The notes under the pieces: model-generated | Told to the model about the DNA's origin: nothing | The model's database searches: none | Seen by the model: only the letters and a program-made list of their open reading frames with translations | Shown: one piece after another, positions 19,458 to 30,556 of the stretch | Position numbering within the stretch: the stretch's first letter is position 1 | Layout of the letters: the number at the start of each line of letters is the position of its first letter | Made by a program: the position numbers and the translations under genes | Assembly (NCBI GenBank): GCA_014529385.2 | Contig: CM043963.1 | Span: 107,512,412-107,576,411 of the forward strand | Length of the DNA: 64,000 nt | Origin: Adiantum capillus-veneris | Taxonomy: Eukaryota; Streptophyta; Polypodiopsida; Polypodiales; Pteridaceae | Direction of reading: 5' to 3'

Positions 19458-21486
19458 GCTCCTCTTCATTCTTTGAGTAGACTATCATGTCGTCAAAGAA
19501 TGTGCCGACCAACTTTTGATGTGGGCGGAAAATCCGATCCATCATCCTATTGAATGTAGCAAGAGCATTTGTAAGACCGAACCGCATCACTAGAACTCAT
19601 ACAGACCAAATGTCGTCCTAAACGCAGTCTTGTGCACATCCTCTTGCCTAATACGAATCTAATGGTACCCACTCTTAAGGTCTATCCGGTTGAAAATTGC
19701 AGCACCCTCTAGTCGGTCAAGAATATCATCAATCCTTGGAATAGGAAAGCTGTTCTTGATGGTATTCTTATTCAACGCACGGTAATATGCGCCACGAGCC
19801 ATCCTTCTTTTGCACTAGAAACACTGGGGAGCAAAAGGGTGAAGAACTAGGCTGAATCAGCCCTTTCTCTAGCAGCTCCTCTACTTGGCCCATAATCTCT
19901 TTCTACTGAGCCGCACCAACCCTGTAGGGAGGCCTATTTGGCGGGCTACAACTTGGCACCAAATCTATCGCATGATCCTCAGGCCTCTTCGGCGGCAACT
20001 GAGACGGTAATGAATAAGAAAAACAGTCACTAAACTCTCGTAAAAATGCTGACCTTTCTTTATCTAAGACATATAAATTTGATTGACAATTATCTGAAAC
20101 GTCACGTGCAAAAACCAAGTATGGAGAAAGATGATTCTTAATTATAGAAGCGATAGCCGAAGCAGACACAATAGGGACAGACTTCCCCTTTAAGCCTTAC
20201 ATCCAGGATATGAGTTTTGCCCCTATGCTGAAGGGTGATCTTTTTGTTAAGACATCCAGCACTCCATGTATATGGAACATCCACGGGATTTCCAACAGCG
20301 CATTGCATCCTTCCAGTGGAATGTTGTAAAATTTTTCTGTGTCCATATATGACTGAACATGCAGTCGCAGCTTTCCAATGATAGGCGTAACACCCTCTGA
20401 GTGGCTAGGACATGCCAACCCTGCCTCTGCTGTGTACCCCATCTCTTCAGCTTGATGGCCAACTCTGGTGAGATAAAGTTTGCTTTAGCACGTGGATCAA
20501 AGAAGATAAGTGTTGTCTGGTCTTTGACTTTACCCCATGCTCTGCATAATTCACTGACATCTGAACTTGGCCTATCACCTACCATATCTGACACTAGACC
20601 TGCTGTGGGTTTGGGCTTCTTGCCTTTCCTGTCCGCTTTGTTCTCTGAGTCAGCTGGCCTTCTTCTCTGGGGACAATTTGTAGCAAAATGGCCAGGCTGC
20701 TCGCATATAAAGCATTTGTTCTTAGCCATTAAAGCCTTCTTTTCCTTGAACGACTTGTGCACAAAATCTTTTTCTTAGCGTGTCCTTCATACGTCTCGGC
20801 TGAGTCCTTGCCTTTGTTTGCCTTTTCTGACCCCTCGGACGCTTCAATAGTCACTTTCGCAACAGGCTTCTTTGCTGAATTTTTCTTTTGTTGACGCCCT
20901 TGCACGTTGCCCTGAAACCCACTATTCTCTCCCTTCAACAAGGCAAGACGAGTGTTGGCAACTTCCATAAGCTGAGTGAGGGTAGCCACTTTGTTCTTTG
21001 TACAGTAATCTCAAAACCCTTTAGGCAACCCACAACAATACTTCTCAATCTGCTCTATCAGTGGCACAAACCTGTAGGAGGTTATTGAAAGTAACGCTTT
21101 ACAAAATCTCTGATTGTACTCCTGTAGGCTCTTGCAAGTAGCGGCAGTGAGTTGGTGGCAGGTGCCAAATCTGTCATGACGTCGGCTTCAAATTCATTTA
21201 ATAGCCACGCAGATGCAAACATTTGCTTGAAGTATACTCATGTGGCGGGTGCCTGTCCTTGCACCAACAATGTTGTCCACCATGTGAGCGCATCGCCTTT
21301 CAAGAAAGTGGCAACTTTCCTAACCTTGGAGGCGTGTAAAATTCCCCCCTGCATAAGCTGTATCAAACTTATGGAGGAAAGTAAGAGCCTTTGCCTTATC
21401 CTCAAAGCTGCTGAAAGTATCAAACTTTTTAGTTGCACCCCCTTCTTTGTATGCTTTGGGCTTTTCCAGTGCTCCCAATTGTCATA
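19458..21486 (-). pseudogene. G1 fragment: gag C-terminus, protease and start of reverse transcriptase
   Basis: On the minus strand this reads gag core (VATFLKGDALTWWTTLLVQGQAPAT), zinc knuckle CFICEQPGHFATNC (intact, near 20695-20735), protease with FFDPRAKANF, then DHAIDLVPSCSPPNRPPYRV and the RT fingers up to the EEHR codons. The protease signature is D-P-R: the glycine of gypsy D's D-P-G is changed to arginine. Several frame changes (near 20230, 20440, 20770, 21240 and 21430) make it non-functional. It continues rightward, after copia A, at 34083. Confidence 0.85.
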
Positions 21487-21491
21487 GGGAA
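21487..21491. other. Target-site duplication of copia A, left copy
   Basis: GGGAA precedes the left LTR of copia A and recurs at 34078-34082. Confidence 0.9.
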
Positions 21492-21863
21492 TGTGAGTGC
21501 GTGTGTGCGGAAGCGAGAGAGAGAGGAGAGAGAGGCATTAGCGTGGCAGGCTATCAGTACGTCATGACTACCATGAGCAGAAGACCCAATACACAATGAG
21601 TAGATGATGGAAGTGGGTACCCCCCTGGCCCCATAAATAGGTGCCCAAGGAGAGGTAGGGCAAGGCCTGATAAAATCCCCACGACCCAACAGAAAAATGA
21701 TATGGAAATATATGTGGGCGCCTGGACAAAAGTGGGTGTTTGGCCCCAAACTCGGGCCACCGGACCAGGTACAACCTAGACTATGGGTGGCCAGCCTAGA
21801 GACATACTAGCCGTACAAGTATGCCCTAGACCTGTGAACCAACAGAGTGGTGTAAGTCTAACA
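21492..21863 (-). repeat. Copia A 3' LTR, 372 bp
   Basis: On the minus strand it begins TGTTAGACTTACACC at 21863 and ends CA at 21492. The right-hand counterpart is 33807-34077. Confidence 0.85.
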
Positions 21864-22217
21864 CCCCCTCTCAGCACCTGATGCTCAAGAAACCGCGTGA
21901 AGCCGAAGTTGTGAGGCAAATGATGAAGATGTCTGCTGTGATGTCCGCTGAAGGACAATACTCCATGAGTGTAGTAGCAGTCTGGGGTGTCCGAACCGCC
22001 GAGAGATCTCCATGGTAAAGTGCCGTCATGAGCATTGTGCAAACTGCTGTACTCCGCTAATGCAGTGTGAAGATACTGCGTGAAGGTCTCGAACTGAGTG
22101 TGAAAACAACTCCTTGTCGTAAAAGAAGTGCCAATAGACCTGCAAGTGTCCTGCCTAATAGGATCTGTGGTGTCTGTAGTCAAACCGTTTGGAGAAAATG
22201 GAGAGCCCAAGAACCAT
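21864..22217 (-). pseudogene. Residual internal sequence of copia A
   Basis: A minus-strand frame ends TRFLEHQVLRGGV against the LTR, a typical last peptide of copia polyproteins whose polypurine tract encodes Leu-Arg-Gly-Gly. The rest is not recognisable. The right edge is a deletion scar against the truncated copia B LTR. Confidence 0.4.
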
Positions 22218-22400
22218 CAGTAGAGAGGAAGCGCTAGGGATCGAAGCAGGGGGAGAGAGAGAGCTCACGTTTTTGGGGAAAACTCAATAAGTGAGTTTTG
22301 ACTCTAAAAAAACGTGTCCAGGTTCAATATAGGTTCATATTGAACCTGGACAAAGTATAAAAATGTACAAAAAGGGGTTATTTAGGCCTTTAACCCAACA
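22218..22400 (-). repeat. Copia B 3' LTR, truncated
   Basis: On the minus strand it starts TGTTGGGTTAAAGGCC at 22400. The left end is cut compared with the 5' LTR. It contains a perfect 13-bp inverted repeat (22318-22330 and 22337-22349) that the 5' LTR has only in shortened form. Confidence 0.85.
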
Positions 22401-22438
22401 ACCTCCCACTTAAAGGCATAAATGACGCCTTTAAGTTA
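22380..22438 (-). promoter_or_regulatory. Copia B polypurine tract with two competing hairpins
   Basis: Arm 22380-22393 pairs with 22410-22423 (14 positions, one mismatch), leaving the tract and LTR start (22394-22409) in the loop. Alternatively 22408-22417 pairs perfectly with 22427-22436 (10 bp). The middle arm is shared. The polyprotein stop codon (TAA, 22438-22436) overlaps the outer arm. Confidence 0.6.
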
Positions 22439-24083
22439 ACCAACTCCCACCAGCTGTATGCAATGCTCATGTTGAGCCTTAGCAAGACTCTTGGTGAGAA
22501 CATCTGCAGGGTTATCCTGTGTATGGATCTTAGTCAAGGTGACTAGACTATCCTCCAATACTTGTCGTATGAAGTGGTACCGCACATCTATGTGTTTGGT
22601 ATGCGCATGAAACATGGCATTTTTGGCTAAATAGACAGCACTCTGGCTATCACAACCCAACACGGGTTTATGAGCAGGCATGCCAAGTTCTTTTGCAAGT
22701 TTGCCCAACCAAATGGCCTCCTTTGAAGCCTCTGTGGTTGAAATATATTCAGCCTCAGTAGTACTCAATGCCACAATTTTTTGCAACCTAGAACACCAAG
22801 AGACTGCACCACCAGCAATGGCAAATACACATCCACTGGCAGATTTCCTGGTATCCATGTCACCTGCCATGTCTGCATCACACAACTTCAAGTCACTTTT
22901 TCCATAACAAATACACTTTGATTGTGTACCTTTCAAATATCTCAGAATGCATTTGATAGCTTCCCAATGCGCTTTGCCAGGATTTGACATGTATCGACTA
23001 ACAACTTCCAGTGCATAAGCAATGTCGGGACGAGTGGCAACCATAGCATACATAAGAGAACACAAGCTGATGCAGAAGGGATTCCCTTCATTGCTTTCAA
23101 TGCCACCTCATCCTTTGGGCAATCTGCTTTGCTAAGCTTAGTGTATGGAGGTAAAGGTATCCCAAGAGACTTAGCATCAACCATATTAAATCTGTCAAGT
23201 ACTTTTGTAATGTACCTTTCTTGAGATAAAAAACAGCAATTTCAGCTTTCCATCTCTTTTAATACGCATGCCCAAAATATGCTCTGCATCACCCAAATCC
23301 TTCATAGCAAATGCTGAATTTAGCTTACGTTTCAGAGCATCAAGACTAGTCTTATGTTTCCCGGCAAGCAGCATGTCATCAACATAGAGAACAAGTATGA
23401 TGGGACTACCATCTTCATCCCTTTTCATATATAAACAATGATCTGCATGGCTGCGTTTAAAGCCTTGAGACAGCATAAAAGTGTCAAACTTCTTATACCA
23501 CTGTCGTGATGATTGTCTCAAACCATACAGAGCCCTTTTCAATTTGCATACAAGTTCCTCGCGTGTAGGAACTACAAAACCTTCAGGCTGTTTCACGTAT
23601 ATGTCCTCTTCAATGTCACCATGCAAAAATGCTGTCTTTACATCCATTTGATTCAATTCCAAATCAAGCACCGCAACGAGAGCAAAAAGGACACGTAAAG
23701 TTGTAAGCTTTACAACAGGAGAAAAGATTTCTTGAAAATCAATTCCTTCTTTCTGTGCATATCCTTTTGCAACCAATCTTGCCTTGTACTTTGGTTTTTC
23801 ATCCACTATCTTAATCTTGTATACCCATTTGTTAGGAAGAGCCTTTCTCCCTTTAGACAATGGCACAAGATCCCAAGTATCATTTGCATACAAGGATTTC
23901 ATTTCCTCTTGCATCGCAAGCTCCCACTTACTGCTTGACTCACATGATTTGGTCTCTTTATATGTAAGAGGTTCACCCTCATCTGTCAACATTACATGAT
24001 CCAAAGAGGGGTTAAATCGCTGCTGTTGCCTTCTCAAAGGAGTTGACCTGCGTACCCAATGATCTACATTCTCAGGTAACGGT
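22436..24083 (-). pseudogene. Copia B reverse transcriptase and RNase H
   Basis: Minus-strand translation shows WDLVPLSKGRKALPNKWVYK, the catalytic YVDDMLLAG motif near 23370, and RNase H with DADMAGDMD, STTEAEYIS and the copia end NPADVLTKSL. Frame changes near 23195 and 23060 break it. The 5' side is cut by gypsy C at the TCTAC duplication (24084-24088); the polyprotein resumes at 30557. The RNase H Asp in the usual TDSD-type motif reads CDAD. Confidence 0.85.
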
Positions 24084-24088
24084 TCTAC
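24084..24088. other. Target-site duplication of gypsy C, left copy
   Basis: TCTAC is directly left of the LTR and recurs at 30552-30556. Confidence 0.95.
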
Positions 24089-24642
24089 TGTCACAAAGTG
24101 ATGACGTGGCGGACAGCAGAAACCCTAATTTATGCCAGAAACCCTAAAATTCTTGCAAACCCTAATTTTTACCAAAAACCCTAAATTCCGGAAATCGCGG
24201 AGGCGGATTATTATTATTTTTTTTAAATTTTTTTTTTTGGAAAATGATGAGCGACGCGAATTTTGCTTTTGCTTTTTTTTATAAAAAAAAGAGAAAAGAC
24301 TCTCTAGGAGAGAGAGAGAATTGATGCTTTTGATTTTAAAAGCTTTTGGGGCTCTGCTTTTGGGCATCCCTTGTAACCTTTATATTAGTGGTGAGGGCCT
24401 CACTTCTCAGGGCATCTGGACGTAGAGTCTGAGAGTGAAACCCTAACCGCTCTCTTGTACTTTGATGATTGATTAATATAAAAAGAAATACCGAAAGGGG
24501 CACTAGTCTTTGGGGCCAATATCTCTAGGCACGGAACTCCGCCGGGCCAGTGCAAATCTATTGTGATCTGTGAATTGTTTTGAAGTGGTTATTTGGTGCT
24601 GTCGCGGTTGATTCTTGACTTGGAGTGTCCAAGTCTGTTACA
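24089..24642 (+). repeat. Gypsy C 5' LTR, 554 bp
   Basis: Starts TGTCACAAAGTGATGACG, ends TCTGTTACA. It is 25 bp longer than the 3' LTR, mainly through one additional telobox-containing unit near its start. The conserved AAATACCGAAAGGGG box is at 24481-24520. Confidence 0.95.
24120..24184 (+). promoter_or_regulatory. Array of four teloboxes in the gypsy C LTR
   Basis: AAACCCTAA occurs at 24120, 24139, 24157 and 24176, spaced 18-19 bp. The 3' LTR has three (30054, 30072, 30091). Teloboxes are plant promoter elements bound by telomere-repeat-binding factors; a role here is inferred. Confidence 0.6.
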
Positions 24643-24643
24643 G

Positions 24644-24655
24644 TGGTATCAGAGC
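24644..24655 (+). promoter_or_regulatory. Gypsy C primer-binding site, initiator tRNA-Met
   Basis: TGGTATCAGAGC lies one base after the LTR. It is the standard complement of plant initiator tRNA-Met. Confidence 0.9.
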
Positions 24656-24714
24656 ACGGCTGATTTCTCTTCTACGGGAAATCCGATCCCCGAATTTTTT
24701 TTTCCGTTGCACCT

Positions 24715-27700
24715 ATGGCTTCAGGCAATGATCAATCGACTCCCTCTGCTTCTAGAGATGCGGGCTGGGATCACAACGAAGATTCAGGCAAAGAGTATGG
24801 CCCACCTTGGCCTACTTAGGCGGAGCGGCGAGAGATAGAGCTTCGCCAGTTGATCAGCGATGCAACAAAGATGATGCTCAATTTTGCCAAGGACCCGAAG
24901 ATGGCAAAATATATGAACCAGACCTCTTTGGAAGAGGTACAGATGGAGTGGCAGAGAACCACAACACCACTCCCGAAACCCGCTCTCAAGAAACCTTCTG
25001 CCTCCAAGAAATATACGGAGAAGGAACTGGAGAACGTGGTTGATGCACGGATTGCTCAGCTTTTTGACACGCAAAATAAAGCCAAAAAGCACGGCAAAAA
25101 GCAGAAGAAAGGCACTAACTTCCCGGGATATTTGGGTCGTCGGTCGACATTTGACAAGGCAAAGAAATTGAAGAAGCACGTCAAGTTTGAAGACCTATCC
25201 AGTTCTTCTTCTTCTTCTTCTGACAGTTCTTCTAGCTCCTCGGATTCGAGCGAAGAAGACAGAAAAGGTAAAAAGCGAAGCAAGAAGCAACGCTTTGGAA
25301 AGGGAAAGAGAAAGGCAAAGAAGGCTAAATCTCGCCCAGAGACTGACAGTTCTACTGAGGACTCGTCTACAGACAACTCAGATTCCGATGACGGAAAGTT
25401 TTATGCGAACAAAAAGAATTTTTACAAAGCCAACCAGTATGACTTTCTCGAAGATAAAAGCAAGAAAGTCCGAGAGTTTAAGGAAGGTGGCCACTCGATC
25501 AAGTTTGATACTTTTCAGGATACTCAGATGCTTCGAAGGCTTTGTCTTTTATACAGCAGTTTGACATCGCTTTCGCGGGAGGACGCTATTCAGAGCACTC
25601 CAAGATTCGAAGAGCTGCCTCTTACTCTAAGGGGAATGCTCGTACTTGGTGGTCCACGCTTCTATTAAGCAAGACTGTGCCAGTTACATGGCTGAAATTC
25701 AAGAGGCTTTTTATTTCTTCTTGGTTGACTCAAGAGTTTGAGCGAGATATACGAGCTGCTTGGAACCATCTCCGGATGACCAAGAGCGATACAGTGAATT
25801 CTTATTGTGAAAGATTCTGGAGCTCTTTTCTACCCGCCTCTTCATTCAAGAAGATCTCGTTCAGAGAACAGATTGAGCGGTTTACCTTGAGTCTACCTAC
25901 AGAGATCCGAGATCACTGCTTGGAACAGAAGTCAGCTTCTATTCAGGAGTTGATGAGTCATGCGAAGCGGGGCTTTGCCATTCACTTTGGCAGTTTGACC
26001 TACCCCACAGATAAGGCCATGACACAACGAGCCGAACAGACTTCTGGGAATGAAAATAGAAAGAAAAAGAGCAAGCCAGAGAAAAAGGATGCACAACCCA
26101 AGCTTACTCCTGAGGAGAGAGCTCGCTTCATCAGAGAGGGGAAGTGCTTTGGATGCGGGGAACATGGACATATTTCCGCAAAGTGCCCTGATAAGGCACA
26201 GAAAGAACAGAATGATAAAGACGACGACGGGTCTGAGAGTTCGAGAGCAGCTGAGGAATGTGGCAGAAAAGGCAGATAGAAAAGCAGAACTGGTACCACA
26301 TGGCGTGGGACCTGCACCGAATCTAATGAATGAAAGTACAAACTTTGCCGCTTTCAGGGCAAAGCGAAGGATCAGGAAGCTCTTTTGAAGGAGCCAAGGC
26401 CAACTTCTTTTCACTTGGAATTGGCGGCTCGATTTGGAACTACGCCCGACAGACTGACGCCACAGGCGGAAGTACTTCGACTGGCACCCGGATGGGATGT
26501 TGCCATTACACCGAGCATTGGCAAACTTCGTTTGCAATGACAGGGGTGTTCAGGGCACGTGAGTGACGTTCTACTCGGGATCCCTTGGTACCACAAGAAC
26601 TACGCCGTGGTTGACTACCGGGCCGAGAAAGCGACTTTGATAAATGAAGGGCTTAGAGATTGTACTTGATGAACTTCAGTTTTCTTACTCATTCTTTTGG
26701 GAGAACTGAACGATGGATAAAGGTTGAATATGTTTTGACCTGAAGAAAAGAACGCCAAGATTTTTTTCTCCACGCTCATGCCGATTGCTTTTGAGAGGGC
26801 CTGAAGATCATACCATTGATCTGATATCTGGAAGCACGCCACCGAATCGGCCACCTTATCGTGTGAGCCGAGTACAGAATGAAAAGATTATGAACTCAGT
26901 GAAAGACCTCTTGGAAAAGGGTCTTGTCCAGCTTAGTACTTCACCGTATTGCTCTCCAGTGTTGTTGGTTTTGAAGAAAGACAGATCTTGGAGAATGAGC
27001 ATCGATTATAGCACTCTCAACGAAATCACCATCAAGAACAGATTTCCGATTCCTAGGATCGATGATATACTCGACAGGTTACAGGGATCCTCGTGCTTTA
27101 GCAGGATTGACTTGAAGAGTGGATATCATCAGATCAGGATAGCGCCAGGAGATGTCTACAAGACAGCTTTTCGGACGACTTTTGGGTTATTTGAGTTTTT
27201 GGTGATGCCTTTTGGCTTAACCAATGCTCCTGCGACATTTAACCGGATGATGGACAGGATTTTTCGAGAGTATAGGCTATTTGTTGGCACTTTCTTTGAC
27301 GACATCATTGTTTTCTCCAAGAATGAGGCAGAACACAGAGATCATCTGCTTCAAGTCTTTCAGGCATTACGAGATCACACGTTAGTGATTAATGCAAAGA
27401 AAAGTGAATTTTTCCTACCAGAGATACACTTTTTGGGACACATTGTGTCAGCAGCAGGAGTGCAAATGGACCCGGCCAAGATAGAGACTATCCGTGATTG
27501 GCCCGATTTGAGGAATGTCCATGAAGCTAGAAGCTTCTTGGGACTGTGTTCGTACTACAGGCGGTTCATACGAAAGTTTTCAGATGTTGCTTCCCCTTTT
27601 GCATATCTTGACACAGAAAGGAGTACCCTTTTCGTGGGGACCCACAGAGGTGACTGCCTTTCGGACATTGAAAGAGAAATTGACTACGGGATCTATTTTG

Positions 27701-29436
27701 ACTTTGCCGGACTTGCAGAAGTCATTTGAAGTATATTGTGATGCTTGTGGTCGTAGTTTGGGTGCGGTCTTGATGCAAGAAGGCCATGTCATAGCTTACG
27801 AGAGCCGTTTGTTCTCTAGGCCGGAGATGACAGCACAGATCTATGAGAAAGAGCTTTTGGCGGTTATCCATGCTCTTACTCAGTGGCGGCATTACCTACT
27901 CGGAGCGGATTTTACTGTCTTTACAGACCATCAGAGTTTGCGCTACTTCTTGTCACAGAAGCAGCTTTCGGAAAAGCAGATGCGGTGGGTGAACATCTTG
28001 TCACAGTTCCACTTCCAGATTGTCCATGTGCAGGGACAGAAGAATGTGGTGGCAGATGCTTTGTCTCGAAAACCGTTGGTTCTGGCTATTTCCGCGATAC
28101 ATCATAGGAGCTTCGAGGATATGGTCGATCAGTATGCCACAGATACAGATTTTGCAGATATTTTCACACGGATACGGGATGGGGAGATAGTAGCTGGATA
28201 CTCCCTTCGGGAAGGCTACTTGATGAAAAAGACTATGTTGTGCGTTACACAGCCGTTGAGGAAAAAGGTTATGACTGATTGCCACTGTCCACCTTTTACG
28301 GGTCACCGCGGCATTGCTACCACCATGAAAGGGGTAGAGAGAGATTTCTTTTGGCGGAGACTGAAGAAGGATGTGGAAGAGTTTGTGCGCAGTTGCTTGG
28401 TATGCCAGAAGGTCAAGTTTGACAGGCATAAGGCACAGGGATTGTTACAGCCTTTACCCATACCCACCCGCCCCTGGGAAAATATTGAAATGGATTTCAT
28501 TTTTTTTGATCTCCCGAGAACACAGAATGATCACGATGATTTTCCGATTACATGGCACGATTGTCTCCGACAAAGACCCCAGATTTATGAGTTTGTTTTG
28601 GAAGGCAATTTGAGAGAACATTGGCACGCAGTTGCAGTTCTCGTCATCGTTCCACTTGCAGACTGACGGGCAATTTGAGATTGCCAATTAAGTGATTTTA
28701 GATTTATTGAAGTCTTGTATCTCGGATCAGAAGACTCAATGGGAAAAGAACTTACCTTTGGTGGAATTTGCCTACAATAACACGATACACTCTTCGACGG
28801 GGAAGACGCCATGTGAGATTTTTGAAAGTGTTGTGAAGGTTCCATCCTTCCTGAGCATGAAGATTATATATTTGAAGCGGATGAATATTCGCGAGATTTG
28901 GATATGGCTTTTGCCAAGGTTCGCGAGACTTTGCAGGAGTCTCAAGAACGACAAAAAAAGGCAGCGGATCGCCATCGTCGCGACTTGAAACTGAAGGAGG
29001 ATGATTGGGTGCTCTTACTTTTGAGAAGGCACGCCTAAGAAAGAAAAAGGGTAAGGAGAGGCTTTTTCCAAAGCTTAGTATGCGATACTACGGACCTTTC
29101 CAGATCACTGACAAGATAAATGATGTCTCCTTCCGATTGGAACTGCTAGATACTTGGAGGATTCATAATGCATTGCATGTGAGTCTCTTGAACCCTGTTA
29201 AGGGTGATGTGCCTGATGATGGGGAGCCTGATGAGCAACCCGCAGTGGAAGAAAACGAGGAGATCCTTGTTCCTGAACAGATTTTGGCACATAACGATAC
29301 GAAGAAAGGTAAAGTCCGAAGGCGGTTCTTGGTTTAGTTCAAGAACTTTCCTGCATTTGATGCGAAGTGGATGGAGGAGGAGGACCTAGCAGATACTCCT
29401 CGGATTGTGAAACTTTACCTCGATGTTTTGGTTTAG
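24715..29436 (+). pseudogene. Gypsy C gag-pol, multiply broken
   Basis: The frame begins with the ATG at 24715 and meets a stop at 24817-24819. A Ser/Lys-rich spacer and the gag core follow, with a frame change near 25530, then an intact zinc knuckle CFGCGEHGHISAKC (near 26142-26185). The protease active site is damaged: the codons for the catalytic D-P segment are missing and only EGAKANF remains. RT (FFDDIIV near 27296), RNase H (YCDACGRS, TDHQSLRYFL) and integrase (zinc ligands, MDFIFFDLP, SDKDPRF, QTDGQ) follow, with a frame change near 27600, a deletion near 28530, and stops near 28613, 28689 and 29335. A chromodomain-like end (FKNFPAFDAKWMEEEDL) closes at 29436. Confidence 0.9.
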
Positions 29437-29983
29437 CATAGTCTACTCCAAACGGAACCCAGAAACTCAGCTTGGCCGAAGATCTGGTGCAGTGGGATGC
29501 ACAAGAGGGGAGTCACTCCGCTCCTTTGTCAACAGATGCCTCGATTTTGATACTAAAGTCACTGATGTCTCTTTGAGCTTCAGGGATACTGAGAGCTGAC
29601 AGTATTCTGCTGGATGACTTTATGAAATGGAATTCCTGATTACGATACTGATTTGTTCTTGACTTCTTGTGAGTGCAGGAACTGATAGCCGAAATGACTG
29701 CAGCATTTTGGTCTGATTGATCTCGAATAGACATGGTTGCAATAGGGGTTAGTCAATCGGACATCGATGAGGTCCCGATTGGACCTAGATGTGATTGCTA
29801 GCTACATTGCCAATAAATCATGGTCTAAGATCCGAATGAATGTTGAATGTCATCTGATGTCCTGTGATGTCGTGTGATGTGACTGTCGATTTTGTACATG
29901 TGCTAGATGTGTGTTTCTAGTACGTAGGTACTAACAGTCAGTGTCTGCTAAGACGGTTTATGGCTTTTGTTGGTTTTGCAGGC
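29437..29983 (+). other. 3' untranslated region of gypsy C
   Basis: No coding frame. A run of ATGTGATGTCGTGTGATGTGA-like phrases (29855-29885) is present. It ends in GGTTTTGCAG, which resembles a 3' splice acceptor, just before the hairpin. Confidence 0.5.
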
Positions 29984-30022
29984 GTAATCGCGGTCGATTA
30001 CAATGCTTTCAAGAGGGGGATA
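29984..30022 (+). promoter_or_regulatory. Gypsy C pre-PPT hairpin and polypurine tract
   Basis: GTAATCG (29984-29990), loop CGGT, CGATTAC (29995-30001) form a perfect 7-bp stem. Nine bases later AAGAGGGGGATA precedes the LTR at 30023. Confidence 0.65.
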
Positions 30023-30551
30023 TGTCACAAAGTGATGACGTGGCGGACAGCAGAAACCCTAAAATTCCTGCAAACCCTAATTTTTGCCAAAAACCCTAAA
30101 TTCCGGAAATCGCGGAGGCGGATTATTATTATTATTTTATTTTTTTTTGAAAATGATGAGCGACGCGAATTTTGCTTTTACTTTTTTTTATAAAAAAAAG
30201 AGAAAAGACTCTCTAGGAGAGAGAGAGAATTGATGCTTTTGATTTTAAAAGCTTTTGGGGCTCTGCTTTTGGGCATCCCTTGTAACCTTTAAATTAGTGG
30301 TGAGGGTCTCACTTCTCAGGGCATCTGGACGTAGAGTCTGAGAGTGAAACCCTAACCGCTCTCTTGTACTTTGATGATTGATTAATATAAAAAGAAATAC
30401 CGAAAGGGGCACTAGTCTTTGGGGCCAATATCTCTAGGCACGGAACTCCGCCGGGCCAGTGCAAATCTATTGTGATCTGTGAATTGTTTTGAAGTGGTTA
30501 TTTGGTGCTGTCGCGGTTGATTCTTGACTTGGAGTGTCCAAGTCTGTTACA
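30023..30551 (+). repeat. Gypsy C 3' LTR, 529 bp
   Basis: Same ends as the 5' copy, with three instead of four teloboxes, followed by the TCTAC duplication at 30552-30556. Confidence 0.95.
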
Positions 30552-30556
30552 TCTAC

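Larger units (their letters stand above)
24089..30551 (+). mobile_element. C: Ty3/gypsy chromovirus inserted in copia B
   Basis: Plus-strand element with LTRs 24089-24642 and 30023-30551, an initiator-Met primer site, gag-pol remnants, polypurine tract and a perfect TCTAC duplication. The LTRs differ by only about six substitutions plus short indels, yet the coding part carries several stops, frame changes and deletions. It is the innermost and therefore latest insertion in this pile. Confidence 0.95.

Noticed and set aside
21554-21774. Overlapping minus-strand frames of 68-106 codons in all three phases
   Set aside because: They lie wholly in the copia A LTR and overlap one another; chance openness of LTR sequence.
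26330-26566. Separate small gene within the gypsy C protease region
   Set aside because: It is the same protease read in a shifted frame after a deletion at the active site.
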